Source: Porites lobata
Taxonomy: Eukaryota > Cnidaria > Anthozoa > Scleractinia > Poritidae
Length of the DNA stretch: 64,000 bases
NCBI GenBank assembly: GCA_942486035.1
Contig: CALNXK010000124.1
Coordinates: forward strand, 683,501 to 747,500
Direction: 5' to 3'
The position numbers and the translations under genes are program-made. Under the pieces are notes generated by a model. It saw only the letters and a list, made by a program, of their open reading frames with translations, was not told where the DNA came from and made no database searches. Positions 1-11,369 of the stretch are shown one piece after another (positions within the stretch are counted from its first letter, which is position 1; each line of letters begins with the position of its first letter).

Positions 1-1257
1 TTTAGAGCACACAAGCTGGAAGATATGCAGACAAGGATGTCAAAGTACGTGATGAAAAACCTTGGCTTAGGAGACAAGCCTTACCAGCAAAACATTCCAG
101 AGTCAATTAATGACATGTTAAAAGATTGGGCAAATTTCGTCCCTCAAGATATGGACAAATTCATTGTCACTTTATACGATTTCGTAGAATCCTTTGATCA
201 GGAAGAAGAGCTTGCCTGGTTTCAGTTATCTGATAAATGGGAAATTTGCCCACAGTTTCAGCAGCATTTATCAGGAAAAAGCCATGGAGAAATGACACCT
301 GAAGAAAGGAAGGCTTTCATGCGGAAAGTTGAAAAGGTGTGTCCAGACCCAGCGGCTTACAAGCGGTGTCGCTCATTCAAGTTCAAAACTGCTACGGCCA
401 CTTCAGCTGAGAGCTCATCAAGTCAGATGTCTTGCGACATCAGTGACCTTGCTCAACTTGATGGCGAGTTCTCCAGAGAGGAACAGGCGAGTCTACTTGA
501 GAAGGCGAAGAGTATCCTGTACAATGCCAAATTTCGGGAGGGTTTCCAGGAAGGAGTATTCTTTGTAGATAGTGAGGGACCTCTGCCACATCGCGTACAA
601 TGCTTGAAGAGTGGCAAATGTTCTTGTGGTTGCAATTTCTTCAGTAGAAACAACCTGTGCTTTCATTCCCTGGCTGTTGCCATTCATCGTGGTTGTGTCC
701 AAAAGGTAGTCCAGGCATACAAAGGCCGAAGCTTAAACAAGATAACCACCGCAATCGCCCCGAAAAATGTGGGAGCAAAGGCTCCATCCCGGAAGCGTCC
801 GCTGGATGATGTCGTTATGGAATCAAGTACACAGGTAGAAGACACAGCACCTGGATCTCATTTACAAGCGGAGGTTTTGAATCCAACAACCCTTCTTATC
901 AGGAAATCAGCCAGGCCTGTCGACCCGCCATCTAGTGCACCACTAGTGCTGAAAGAGATAACAGGAAACATCAGAAAGTGTGCTGGCTGTCTTAAATCAA
1001 TCAGGTCTGCTGTTGTTGGCTACCAGGATGCAGATGATCAACGGTGTTGTTTTGCCAGATTCGAAGCCTATCACTTTTGGAACAAAGCAACAAACCGGTG
1101 GCAATTGACGACTTCAACCAGACACAACCACCTGAATCCCGTTTGTACTAAGATGTCAGGAAAGGAGTCGAGCGTGAATATCAAAGCCAGTCTTGTTGTG
1201 TCTGAAGGATTACAACAACTGGTTAGGGCTAGGTTTGATTACGATTTAAGCTCATAG
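1..1257 (+). CDS. SWIM zinc-finger protein, 3' part (5' end outside window)
   Basis: The frame is open from base 1 and closes with a TAG stop. The first in-frame Met is at base 25, giving 410 residues, but eight codons precede it, so the true start probably lies upstream. Counting from that Met, a SWIM-type zinc finger is visible: Cys199-x-Cys201, then Cys212-x-His214. A second Cys-x2-Cys pair sits near residue 320, followed by a conserved-looking block ending in HNHLNPVC near residue 375. A basic stretch (PSRKRP) near residue 255 could be a nuclear signal. SWIM fingers bind DNA or protein and often sit at the C-terminus of MULE-type transposases and of host proteins derived from them. The DDE part, if present, would lie upstream. 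The single long exon and lack of introns fit a transposon-derived gene. The SWIM call is firm; the transposase link is inference. Confidence 0.75.
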   Translation, partial: FRAHKLEDMQTRMSKYVMKNLGLGDKPYQQNIPESINDMLKDWANFVPQDMDKFIVTLYDFVESFDQEEELAWFQLSDKWEICPQFQQHLSGKSHGEMTPEERKAFMRKVEKVCPDPAAYKRCRSFKFKTATATSAESSSSQMSCDISDLAQLDGEFSREEQASLLEKAKSILYNAKFREGFQEGVFFVDSEGPLPHRVQCLKSGKCSCGCNFFSRNNLCFHSLAVAIHRGCVQKVVQAYKGRSLNKITTAIAPKNVGAKAPSRKRPLDDVVMESSTQVEDTAPGSHLQAEVLNPTTLLIRKSARPVDPPSSAPLVLKEITGNIRKCAGCLKSIRSAVVGYQDADDQRCCFARFEAYHFWNKATNRWQLTTSTRHNHLNPVCTKMSGKESSVNIKASLVVSEGLQQLVRARFDYDLSS

Positions 1258-3150
1258 CCAGAAATTTCAAATCCCGTACCAGTACATGTTCATTTAACTG
1301 TCAGTGACAGCTAAGGGAAATCGCTGCCCACATTGTAGAGATCTTTACGAGAAGATTTGTAAACAGACAACTAGCTAAATAATGATTTACACCACAGCAA
1401 ACTATATCGTCTAATTTTCAAAATATTAGACTGAAACATCCTCCTGTGAGGTTTTTTTGAAAATATGTTTACGATAATCTCAGCTGACATCTTAGTTTGG
1501 AATTCGCTGTTAAAAATGACACGATCATAAATACTTTGCTGATGAACTCATGTGTAGTCTAATACTCACGACAGGTGTGCTTGCATACTGTCGATTCGCT
1601 GATTCCCGCCAAAGAAATATATCGACACGATGACGAATTGTCCTACGCAAATACAGTCTGAAATACACAAACATGGCGACTGTTTCTCGTGTACTCTCGT
1701 CGCGCAATGCGTTTTGGGATGTCACAGGACCCCCAATTTTCAGAACGAAATCTCAAAAATGCGGCAAATGCAGAATGTAGTATTTGACCGTATTTGGGGT
1801 TAAAAACTTATTTACATGTATAAGGTTAGCCTATTTAGTACTCTGGTTAGCTTTTTTAACACTCTGGTTAGCCCAAAGACGGTTAACTTGCGGTGTTTGT
1901 TAGGACAGACATCCGACAATTATAAGACTTTGTGTACATTTGGCGTTTGGTGTTTGGCAAAATAACCCTGCCGTCAAAAATGTCAACGTTCAATTGAAAA
2001 CTAGGGCTGGACAAGGAGTGTAATGTGATTTTGAGTCGGAATTTCTGGCTATGTAGTTTTCGTGGTGTTTCTGAAACTGATGAGGTTTTCAATGTATAGT
2101 TCCAGTTGTTGTAGTTGACTGTTCCTGTTTACCACATTCGGTTACACGAAATGTGCAACGTTGAATCTAAAATAATGTAGCTTCTCCTTGTGCACATGAA
2201 AATGTGAAATGTAAGCATTAAACCAAATTAAACATAATTAGAACAGTTTTAAATCAGTGTCGTAAAGCCAAAACTAAAGTTACCACTCTGGCTAATCAAC
2301 AGATCAGATGCAGAGAGCACAATGAGCCAATCAAAACTGAGAAGGAAAATAAATATATGTAAATGTTGTCAAACGTGAAAAACACGAGAGCAAGTCACGA
2401 TTGGAAATGATGTTTTTTTTTTCTGCGGATTGGTTACGAAAGTACCAGGAACTTTTCCTAACCAATCACAAAAAAGTAGTGCAAAACTAAAGTTAACGCA
2501 AATTAATGACACTCAATTGAAAACCGTGCTATTTATAATTGTTGTTATTATTTCAAAACATCGCATCACAAAAATGTAATGTGACAAACGAGTAAGTGTT
2601 AGCATGTATATGTTGTGGTTCAATTTTATCCTTGGTTCAATTTTTATTTTCCATTGTTCTTTTCTATGTTAATATATGATAATGAATTTTAAACAAAGGA
2701 AATTGAAAATTGAACCAAAGATAAAATTGAACTACAACGTATACATAGAAGACAGTTCAAGATTCAAGGTTGAAGCCATGAGTTAAGCAACATCTTGTGA
2801 CTTGTCCTATAAGTTTCATTTTCCATTAAATAGTTTTACTCATAAATGCCTTTAAAATTTAAAAAAAAATAAAAGAGTGTTGAAGGTTGATCCGTGGGTC
2901 TGCTTGCATACTTCTCGCCAGCATAATCAACGAAAGACATCATTGACGTCATGCCAGCCACTGATAGTTTATATTTCATATAGATCAGCCAATCGATGAC
3001 CACTATTGGCGCTGGTAACAGTTTTTGTTATATTCAGCTTAAAAATGTTTTTAAGAACTTACTTATAGCCGTGCTTGGAAGTCACCATATTTTTGGATTC
3101 ACCTGGCCCAGAAGGCTCTTGGAGACGTATTCTCCTACGTAGGGCACGCA
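1258..3150. other. Intergenic DNA, no gene recognised
   Basis: AT-rich sequence without coding evidence. A short inverted similarity is visible between about 2620-2660 and 2695-2745, where TTCAATTTTATC-like text recurs on the opposite strand. An ATG in good context lies at about 1673 on +, but its frame ends after about 37 codons. Confidence 0.4.
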
Positions 3151-3157
3151 GTCGTTA

Positions 3158-3210
3158 TTTGGATCGTCACGCGAGGTTTGGAGAGAAGCGTTGCGTGACG
3201 ATCCAAGAAC
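3158..3210. repeat. Short inverted repeat
   Basis: GGATCGTCACG and its exact complement CGTGACGATCC face each other around about 25 bases. A YY1-like AAGATGGCGGC lies shortly downstream near 3273, and the stretch could be part of a promoter or the end of a small transposon. No function is shown. Confidence 0.45.
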
Positions 3211-3365
3211 GGAAGCTGCAATGGACGTAGCAATGAAGAAGAAGGGCTGGGTCGAGTAAAATGGCGAAAATCAAGATGGCGGCTGTTTATCAAGTGTGAT
3301 CTTGTAGGCAGGTACGCTTCTTCTAACTCTTTTCTCCGTGGAAGTAAATTTGGTTGATTAGTTAG

Positions 3366-4850
3366 GGTAGTCCGCGGACTAGTCCGTAGAGTAGTCCGCG
3401 GAGTAGTCCGCGGAGTGGGGTCAGTGGGAACACCGCGGCAAAACGTCTACGCATGCGCCAGGATGAACATTTCCGGTCTCTTTTTCAGTCACACTTTCCA
3501 GTCAGATCAAAGTCTCCCGCGCGCGTTCGGATTAATTCTGTGTGCAGCTTGTGGTTCAGTTCTTCTGCTTCATGCTGCTCGTGTTTTGACTATTTTGTAG
3601 TTATTGAAATTGCTTTTATGGATAACCAGGCACAGATCACTGAAACAATTAGTCGATTAGATTCAGAAAAGGTAAGATGATAATAACTCAGAGTGTGTAA
3701 TTTTGACTAGAGCCTCAGGTAAACTGATTTTCATTCACGAAAACAAAGTTTTTGACTGTTATTTTTCACTTAACCTGGATGAAACTAAGACATAAAAAGT
3801 TATCATTGCAAGCTTGCGTATTTTAGTTCTAATTTTCAGTTCTTCAATTTCTCAGTCTACATGTCTTAAAGCCGATTCGAGCTTTATTTGGGAAACCACA
3901 TTACACAATCGCTTTTTTAATTTTTTTTCACCAGTGAGTTTTACTGAAACGAAACTCCTCTGAGATGATTGCCATGAAACATAAGCTTAATTATACTGTT
4001 GAGGTTGGCAGCAAGTTGACAACTCTATTTATTTTTTCATTCTCAGAATCAGAGAGCGAAAGCTGGTTCGATGGCTTTTAGAAGTCGAACTTTTCATGCC
4101 GTGTATTTAGCAGTTGGAAGTTTCGTGTTTGCATGAGATGCAGCCGAGCCGCACAGAATGAAATTATTGAAGTCTTCAACCAAAGAAAAACCATGTAAAA
4201 GAATTAAATAGGCATTTTCTTGAATGAAAGTCATTTATAGGCATGTTTAGTTTCCCGGCACTGAAAACTCCGAGTGTTTGTGATTGCAGTCGTCAAAGTC
4301 GAAGTTGTTATTAAATCCCGCCCATCTTTTGTTTTGAGTTCTTGTTTTCTCTGATAATAAAAAAATTATTAAACGGACCAAAATTTTAATTCCTGGTTTT
4401 AGTGTTAATGATAATGATGACGTCTTTATTTTGGTTTCTTTCATAAGTATTGTTATTCTTTTCTTAGTTGTCGCCTTCTCCCAAATTAACTTATGCCAAG
4501 CCAGAAGCATGCAAGAAAGCCAGTAAAAACAAAGTCGTCATGTCGAGCGCTCGCGACCTGCAAACTTCAAACATCATTTTCACCGTTGGTGCAAACAGAT
4601 AACCATGTGGTGCAAAAGTTTGACACTAGAAAAATATATAAGCTTTCGATTGAAGTGACTTTTTTCGCCCCCTTTTTTGTCTGTTTCGCCCTTTTTGCTT
4701 TTAAACTTGGTGCGACGGCGATGTTATGCTTACGCAATTGATTTATATACTAGACCGGAAATAAAAAGCTGACCGGATGTCAAATTTTGTGCTCATGCGC
4801 ATTGCGTTTTGCCGCGGTGTTGTCAGTGGGTAGTCCGCGGAGTGGGGGTC
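3366..4850. repeat. Inverted repeats with TAGTCCGCGGA units flanking a 1.4-kb segment
   Basis: Four TAGTCCGCGGA-like units occur at about 3368-3416, followed by GTCAGTGGGAACACCGCGGCAAAACG. The same text recurs in reverse at about 4797-4850, so the block from about 3419 to 4850 is bounded by inverted copies of CACCGCGGCAAAACG with a TAGTCCGCGGA unit. The segment encloses the exon candidate at 3619. It may be a small mobile element or a duplicated, inverted promoter region. Confidence 0.5.
3619..3672 (+). CDS. Candidate first coding exon, 18 codons
   Basis: An ATG opens a polar 18-codon stretch (MDNQAQITETISRLDSEK) that ends exactly at AAG|GTAAGA, a strong splice donor, in phase 0. The later candidates at 9729-9788 and 10499-10541 are also phase-compatible, so the three could belong to one gene. 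I recognise no protein family. A coding role rests on splice signals and composition only. Confidence 0.35.
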
Positions 4851-4880
4851 AGTTTTTTCAACTCTCCCTCATCCCTGCAA

Positions 4881-5275
4881 TAATAGTATCGTTTGCAAAG
4901 CGATTTTCAAAACATACTCACATTTTGGCGATTATTAAGGTGGTTTCTGAATATTCAAGGCTCCCATTTAAACTAAAGGTAGATTATTTCATACTTTATT
5001 TAATTCTCGTTTCTACCTTTGTAATTTTTCTTCTACTTTCTTCTATGAACAAAAGAAGACGCACGAAAGAAGCGTCCCCGCTATAAATAGTATCGTTTGC
5101 AAAACGATTTTCAAAACATCCTCACATTTTGGCGATTATTAAGGTGGTTTCCGAATATTCAAGGCTCCCATTTAAACTAAAGGTAGATTATTTCATACTT
5201 TATTGAATTCTCGTTTCCACCTTCGTAATTTTTTCCCTTTTTTTGCTATGAACAAAAGAAGATGCACAGACGAAG
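4881..5275. repeat. Tandem duplication of about 200 bp
   Basis: Two adjacent copies (about 4881-5085 and 5086-5275) share the order ATAGTATCGTTTGCAAA, then GGTGGTTTC, then a T-rich stretch and ATGAACAAAAGAAG. They differ at scattered positions and small indels. A frame of about 46 codons starting at 5262 in the second copy reaches a GT at 5399, but it is not recognisable as a gene. Confidence 0.75.
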
Positions 5276-5280
5276 CCGAA

Positions 5281-6440
5281 AACAATTCTTTCATTCGAAT
5301 GTGTACATTTTCAAGCGTAAACACATGAAAGTACAGATTATCAATATGTTATCAGTTCTAAGAAATCGTCCGGACATCATATCAGTGTCAGCATTAAAGG
5401 TACATTTTAGTTATCTTTGTTTTTCCTTGAATGATCGTCCTTTAGTTATTTCTCTTGTTACATCTCGCTTGGTTTCACTGAGGTTTCGAATTCAATCAAG
5501 TTCTTTCTTCCAAACTTGTTTCCCTTTATGACTCATTCTTGGCTCAGCTCAAAAGAGCTATTATAAATTTTTGTATATGACAACAGGCAAAATTAATGTT
5601 GAAAAGAGTAAATGGGCAAGTAATACAGTCGATGCTTGCTGGTAAAAGTATCAATGACTTGAAGTTCTCTAAAAGCTTCATTACAGGGAGAAGCACAATC
5701 TGACTCTTTACAAACTTTCATTTATTTTTCTCTTCGAAGTCTAGATCTTTTGATTCTTCTGCTTCATTCAAACCTGTCATAAAAGGAAAACCCATAGTTA
5801 ATACGAAAACTCACATACAGCTGAGCCAACTTGTGATTGTTTCCCAAAACTTCAACAGCTTTAAACTTTTAAAGGTTTATTCACTAATAAGCTTAAAGGT
5901 GCAAATTAAATTTTAAACAAACTTTACCGAATAAATACTGATTCTACAGCTCGACCAGCGCCTCTAAGCCGGCTAGAGGTACGTAAAAGCTTCTTTGATC
6001 GCACTAAGATTTGTAACTAAGTTTATGATTTTCATGACTTCTTGTGTCTGATGGTATCATCGCGCTCAAAGCCGGCTTTCTTGCCACCAAGTCAAAAGAA
6101 ACGGTCAACAACTGTTATCGCTCGGCCTACGTCACAAATATTTGCTCCTCCTTAACCAGAATAAAGTAATGTTTAAGTAAATCGTTTACGTACCATCGAA
6201 GAAAAGTCGCCCAAACTCCAGCACATTGCTCTTTTTTAATTTCTCAGTCATCTTTCTGCAAACTTACTGACGATCTGCATCAAAACAATGAAAAACCTTC
6301 GCCCGGACGGTCAAAAACATTTTCCTTGATCCCTGGATTACATAACATTTCTTTCCATGAGTTGTATTTCTAACGTATTCGTAGAATTTCTCCTTTGTTG
6401 GCATTCACAAATATGAGTTTAGATGGTCGAAGATAAAATG
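5281..6440. other. Intergenic DNA, no gene recognised
   Basis: No exon with recognisable protein similarity was found on either strand. The sequence is AT-rich with a few short inverted stretches. Confidence 0.3.
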
Positions 6441-6449
6441 GTCTCAGAT

Positions 6450-6740
6450 GCTAGAATTTCACTTTGCGCGAGTGCTTCGTGCACGGGCTAGACAAGTAAA
6501 CAAGTGATGTCACGGACATGCGTAGTACGTTATTCAGCCCTGTCGACGAGATCGGCATTAGATCAGATTCTACCCACCAAAACCACATCGATCGAGAGGG
6601 ACTGAGATTAAATTTTGAATAACTTAAAAGTCGTAACCGAAGATTCTCGGAAAATGTACGGATGATATGCACGAACAACCGAACATCCGAACACTAGATC
6701 GGACGTTCTAACCACTGAACCATTAGGGCTCTAGCGTTAG
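6450..6740 (-). repeat. tRNA-derived SINE-like element
   Basis: On the minus strand the text starts with an A-box-like TGGTTCAGTGGTTAGAACG, followed by an anticodon-arm-like stem (TCCGA / TTCGGA) around a seven-base loop, and then a degenerate T-arm region. The body contains GTCCCTCTCGATCGATGTGG, which occurs again on the plus strand near 8158. This fits a SINE with a tRNA head rather than a working tRNA, because the acceptor stem and T-arm are not preserved. Confidence 0.5.
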
Positions 6741-7499
6741 TGAAGTCGGAATTCTACTATACCAGCAGAGTGTACTACACTTCTGTACTGGGAGCTGAAA
6801 GAAAGAGAAAGGCTCGAGAAAGGCTGCGTTCATTTCACGTGGGGGTGCAGAAAATATATCAGGGGATACAGTTTCATACATAATGACTGAGATGTTAGTA
6901 AGATGTTGGAAACGAGCAACGAGCGGCGAGAACGAATCGCGAAGCTCGCTGGTAAGTGCTCGTTCTTTCTCACGCGGATAAAAATCAGGAACAACCTCTG
7001 GAACCAGGATATATAGCTAGGTGTAAATACCGCGAGCTTTATACTCCCCCCACCCCCTGCAAGAAGAAGTTTCTTTCCGGCATGGATTTTAGCATTCCAG
7101 TCTACATATATTGACCTCCAAAATTCTAAATTTCTGAGACTTATGAATGTACATAATACAGCTTTACTGCGCTTTTCACAAACATGCGAACTCTAAAGTT
7201 AAAAAGCCGCCTTCGCAATTGCGTTTTTCGCTGCCGTCAATCATAATTACGACCACAAGCAACGATCCTCGAAACACAGAAAAACACAAAACGGATCGAA
7301 ATCCACCAATCACAAATCACAAAACTTGACCTTTTGAACCCATTAAAGTAAAGTCTTGTTTCCTAAGAGGTCCGTTAAGATGATTGACGGCAGCGAAAAA
7401 CGCAATCGTCAGTTGGCTTTTGAACTTCAGAAACATATCCAAAATTCTCAGCAATTTTCCTATCGAACGCGGGTTCGTAACTTAAAATTCCCGCCATGA

Positions 7500-7690
7500 T
7501 GTTCCTGTTTGTTTCCCGGGACTGATGATGGGATTTGGAAGGTCGCGAGTTCGACTCTCGCCCAGGGCACGAAAATTTTCGTTGCCCCGGGCAAGCATGG
7601 TTTCTCCTTCTCCCAAGTGAAAATGTTCACTGGAAGTGTAAGTGTGCTGCTCACAAGTGCACATTAAAAAAATAATAAATAAGAATAAGA
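7500..7690 (+). repeat. SINE-like element with a perfect tRNA T-arm motif
   Basis: Bases 7545-7561 form a five-pair GCGAG/CTCGC stem around the seven-base loop TTCGACT, the shape of a tRNA T-arm and Pol III B box. It is followed at about 7561-7592 by a strong hairpin (GGGCACGAAAA / TTTTCGTTGCCC) and ends in an A-rich tail AATAATAAATAAG. No convincing A box was seen, so it is probably a 5'-decayed or unusual SINE. Confidence 0.5.
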
Positions 7691-7856
7691 AAATAAAATA
7701 GTTTGTATGTGTAAATAATAACAACTTATATAAAAACCATGATTAAAATTTTGTTTGTGTCAATAATTATTATGCTTTATGAGTATGGTCTTAAAAAAGT
7801 CCGTCAGTACTTTGCAGAAGCGTAACTATGCGCCTAAAAAAATTAAAACCCTGAGT

Positions 7857-7895
7857 GGTTTTGGTGGATGTAGACTTCAACATCCACCAAAACCA
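7857..7895. repeat. Small perfect hairpin
   Basis: GGTTTTGGTGGATGT and its complement ACATCCACCAAAACC face each other around about six bases. The arm resembles the GGTTTTGGTGGGTAGA text in the SINE-like copies at 6.6 and 8.2 kb, suggesting a fragment of that family. Confidence 0.5.
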
Positions 7896-8149
7896 CCGAC
7901 AGTGTTCGGTGCTAGATGTGTATCACGTAGACCCATGAAATCTGAAACATATTTTAAAAGTTCACGTACAATATTTGCCAAAATACAGTTATACTCGTTA
8001 TATTCACCCTTTGTTGGCGAGAACTCGATCTCCCAAATATTATTAAGCCCTGCCCAAAGCAAAAGAAAGGCGAATCCCCGGGAGGCGAATACGTCAAAAC
8101 ATCGTAGGCATCTTTCGTTGGTATAACATGTCACAAGGTGTCCAAAAGT

Positions 8150-8230
8150 CAATCTCAGTCCCTCTCGATCGATGTGGTTTTGGTGGGTAGAATCTAATGC
8201 CGACCTGTCGACTTACCTTGTCGACGAGGT
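8150..8230 (+). repeat. SINE body fragment
   Basis: It matches the body of the 6450-6740 element in the opposite orientation, from CAGTCCCTCTCGATCGATG to the GTCGAC near 8207. The tRNA-like head is absent. Confidence 0.6.
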
Positions 8231-8399
8231 TGCAATTTGGTCGTGACTTAAGTCGTGACTAGAATGGATGTAGCGTTGCAGTTAGGTCCTCGCACCTATC
8301 AACCAATAGAATGCTCTGTTATTTCTTCCAATCAAATTGCGTTGTGATCGTGTCTTCTGCAAATGATTTCCCCTATAGGGGAGGGTCGCAAGCCAGAAT

Positions 8400-8501
8400 T
8401 GCGAGAGTGTAGTCTTTCGTAGTAAGAGAATTCCTTGCTCTCTTCGTGGATTGTTTGGCGTTTGTCGTGCTTTGAGCTTAAAAATTGCAAGACTTTCTAA
8501 G
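8400..8501 (+). promoter_or_regulatory. Possible non-coding first exon ending at a strong splice donor
   Basis: A mixed-composition stretch ends at CTAAG|GTAAGG. It has no ATG-led frame and could be a 5' untranslated exon feeding the small exon at 9729. There is no other support. Confidence 0.2.
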
Positions 8502-9000
8502 GTAAGGTATTAGTTTAAGTTCATGTGACAGTCTTTCCTTGTAAAAGGGATTCGAATTAAGGTCCACATACCTCACCATTACTTATACAAGACCTTGAAG
8601 CTGCGAATTTACATAACATTGATTGTATTGTAAAGCCTGATAATGAAATTACATGGTAAATCGAATAACCATCTTCTTTTCTTTTTGTCATTGAAAGTAC
8701 CCACGTTGAATGGCCCTTTTCTGCTTAGGGCATGCAAAACGTCGTTGTAAACATGATTTCAAAATGGGATCAGATCAGTCATGGGTTTTCTGAAGAAAGA
8801 AAGTGCGATATCTCCCGATCTGCACAAGGTTTAAAACGTTATTACGCAAGCATCAAAGTTATTTGATTTTCTCAACATAAACGTGAATTTATTTCAAGAC
8901 AATCACTCCGATGATTGTACATTTCAGTGATCTTGTTAAAAATATAGTTCTAATTTGTGAGTCATGGTACTCATCTAGTGAAGCATCATGTTCTCAGTCC

Positions 9001-9076
9001 TACCCTGCGAGCAGAGTCTAGTCCTTCAATCTTCGACTTATCTAGGAAGATCGAAGGAGACTCTACTCGCAGGGTA
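9001..9076. mobile_element. Minimal hairpin MITE (76 bp)
   Basis: The ends TACCCTGCGAGCAGAGTCT and AGACTCTACTCGCAGGGTA are near-perfect complements. Inner arms (CTTCAATCTTCGA and TCGAAGGA) also pair, so nearly the whole element folds back on itself. Confidence 0.7.
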
Positions 9077-9728
9077 TCTCAGTCCAGGACCATTGAGTCC
9101 CAGTCCAAAAACTAATGTGTCTGCATCCATGGGTATTTTGTTACCACACCGTAGCTGTTAATCTGAAGATAGACTCCTAAACACAAGGTTTTAAAAGTTG
9201 TTAGCCATGCATGAAAGTTACAATTGTTATGATTTTCTTAACATAAACATGAATTTATTTGAAGAGAAACACTCACACGTACAATCATGGTACATATCAT
9301 TGATTTTATTGTTACAAATAGTTTTTGTGAGTCATGGTATTCCTCTTGTGAAAAATGGTAAATCCCAGTCCAGAACCATGGAGTCCCAGTTGAAAAAACA
9401 GAGAGTCTGCATCCATAGGTATTTTGTTACCTCACAGTTTATATTAAAATAATCTGAATACAGACTCCAAAACTCTCTATTGCAGTTTACTGAAATAAAA
9501 ATGTTATTTTTCTATAGTTAATCACAACATTGATTGACTTTCTTAGAACGTCTGCATGAAAGGCTAGTATATTTGGGGATTTTTATGCATCAGGGATGCA
9601 TGACACAGACAAGTATTATTACTTATGATATTGTAAAACTAAAATAAGGTTGACTTTGATTCCAAAAGAGTTAATGATGCTACATGCGAAATCAAAGATG
9701 TTGGATGTACTTTATATTGTTCCTATAG

Positions 9729-9788
9729 AAAGGCATAGAAGAAAGTAACAAGACTGTTAATGAAGAGAACCAAGTCACTGATGAGCCA
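9729..9788 (+). CDS. Candidate internal exon, 20 codons
   Basis: The exon lies between CTATAG and GTAAGC and is open in phase 0-0, encoding the acidic, polar KGIEESNKTVNEENQVTDEP. It could follow the candidate first exon at 3619 in frame. No family is recognised. Confidence 0.35.
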
Positions 9789-10498
9789 GTAAGCTCCATT
9801 AATACATATTTTTCCCATTTTTAACATACTATATATTAATAAAATGTTTCATTTTCTCATGCTACAGCTGTACGTCAAAAAATACCTTCTCAGCCAACAG
9901 TACTAGTAGTTGTCGATGTGTTTTCAGGTTACTCTCTGTCCCAAGGCTGAACCAGAAATGATTTATCTATTTCATGCCCATGTTAACATTATTATAACGT
10001 GGATACATTGCTTTAGACAATTCCTAGTTTTAAAACAAGCTAAACAAAGCTTACCTCTGTCGATGTTAAGTTCATCTCAAGAGTGCATGTTTGACGGGAA
10101 GTTTAGAAGAGAAAGGGTTGTTCAGGTTCGCAAATTAATATACTCCAAATAGCAGATGTCATCCATAGAGTTGTCTTCTTGCTTGTCTTCTTACTATCCT
10201 TGCTATGTTTGTAGACAATAGTTTGCCCTGCAACAATATTACTAAAATGTTCCACCACTTTGTGCTGACTACCAAAGCAGCTCTAACTTGTCCCTAGGTC
10301 TTCTAGGTTAACTGTTCAATAATCTGATAATTTTGCTGCATGATTGCAGACATTGTTGGTTCAATGTTGCAAAATTCTTCCAAATTTGGCAGACAATATA
10401 TAGCTGGTTATGATAAATTAGGCATGGTGTTCTTAGCCAATCAGAATCTGTGAAATATGTTGAGAGAATAATTATGTATCATATTTGTTAATTGACAG

Positions 10499-10541
10499 CC
10501 CCCTGAATCAGAGAATGGAAGTGTAAGGACAAACACTGATG
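10499..10541 (+). CDS. Candidate internal exon, 14 codons
   Basis: The exon lies between TTGACAG and GTAAGG, reads PPESENGSVRTNTD, and enters in phase 0, matching the exon at 9729-9788. It leaves one extra base. No convincing continuation was found downstream, where repeats begin; a CAG acceptor near 10648 leads into what looks like repeat sequence. Confidence 0.35.
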
Positions 10542-11369
10542 GTAAGGGACGTTCAAAGAAAACCCGTTTTAACATTTATTTTGATACTCAGAACCCTTAT
10601 ATGTAGAATATTCAATGTTTTTGGGTGTTTCTATGAAATATTTTGCAGGGTGCAAAGAAAGTCAGCTTTACAGCTTGCCATCTGGGCTAGCTGTAACTAG
10701 CATGATTCCACAGTTCTTCTGTAATTTGAATTCTCAAAAAACTTTACTTGCCCATAGAGCAATCTAAGAACAAAATTCACTAGCGCGAGAGCAAACTCCA
10801 CCAGCCCTGGGTTATTGGACAGTACGTTCTTTGCACGCTGAATTTTGGCAGATTGAAAGCTACAGTTTGTTGAAAGGACCCCCCCTCGATTAAGTGTATT
10901 CTGTTTAATAAGCACCCCTTTTAGCTTAAAACTTTTAAATCGGCACCCAGGCGGTTGTTTAACAGAATAATGGTCACTGTTAAAAATTTTACTTGTTCGC
11001 TGAGCAAAAAAGGCACTGAAATATCTATTAATAGGTTTGCACAAATTTTCCGATTAAAACCTGTTAGTCTAGAAAAACCTTGTCAAAATTACATATGCTG
11101 CCCATTCTAGGCACCTCTTTTGAATTTTTTTTTCTTAGTACGCCGGACAAGCGTACTTAGAATTTAGTAAGTTCTTTGTTAGTTTATTTTGTGTATACTG
11201 GATTCTGATGTCTTTACTTACTGCTCCAGAAGGTTAGGTGTGAATAGGGCCTGTTTTACTCCCTTAGTCACTGAGTGTTTTATCAGCTGTCTTTTTAACA
11301 TGCTGTGCTCTGTGGTAAAACTGAAGAAAGCCATACATGCATGCCCATGAAAATGGAAAAAATTAGCCG

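Noticed and set aside
6670..6740. tRNA gene on the minus strand
   Set aside because: The A-box and anticodon-like arm are present, but there is no matching acceptor stem or proper T-arm; a SINE head is the better reading.
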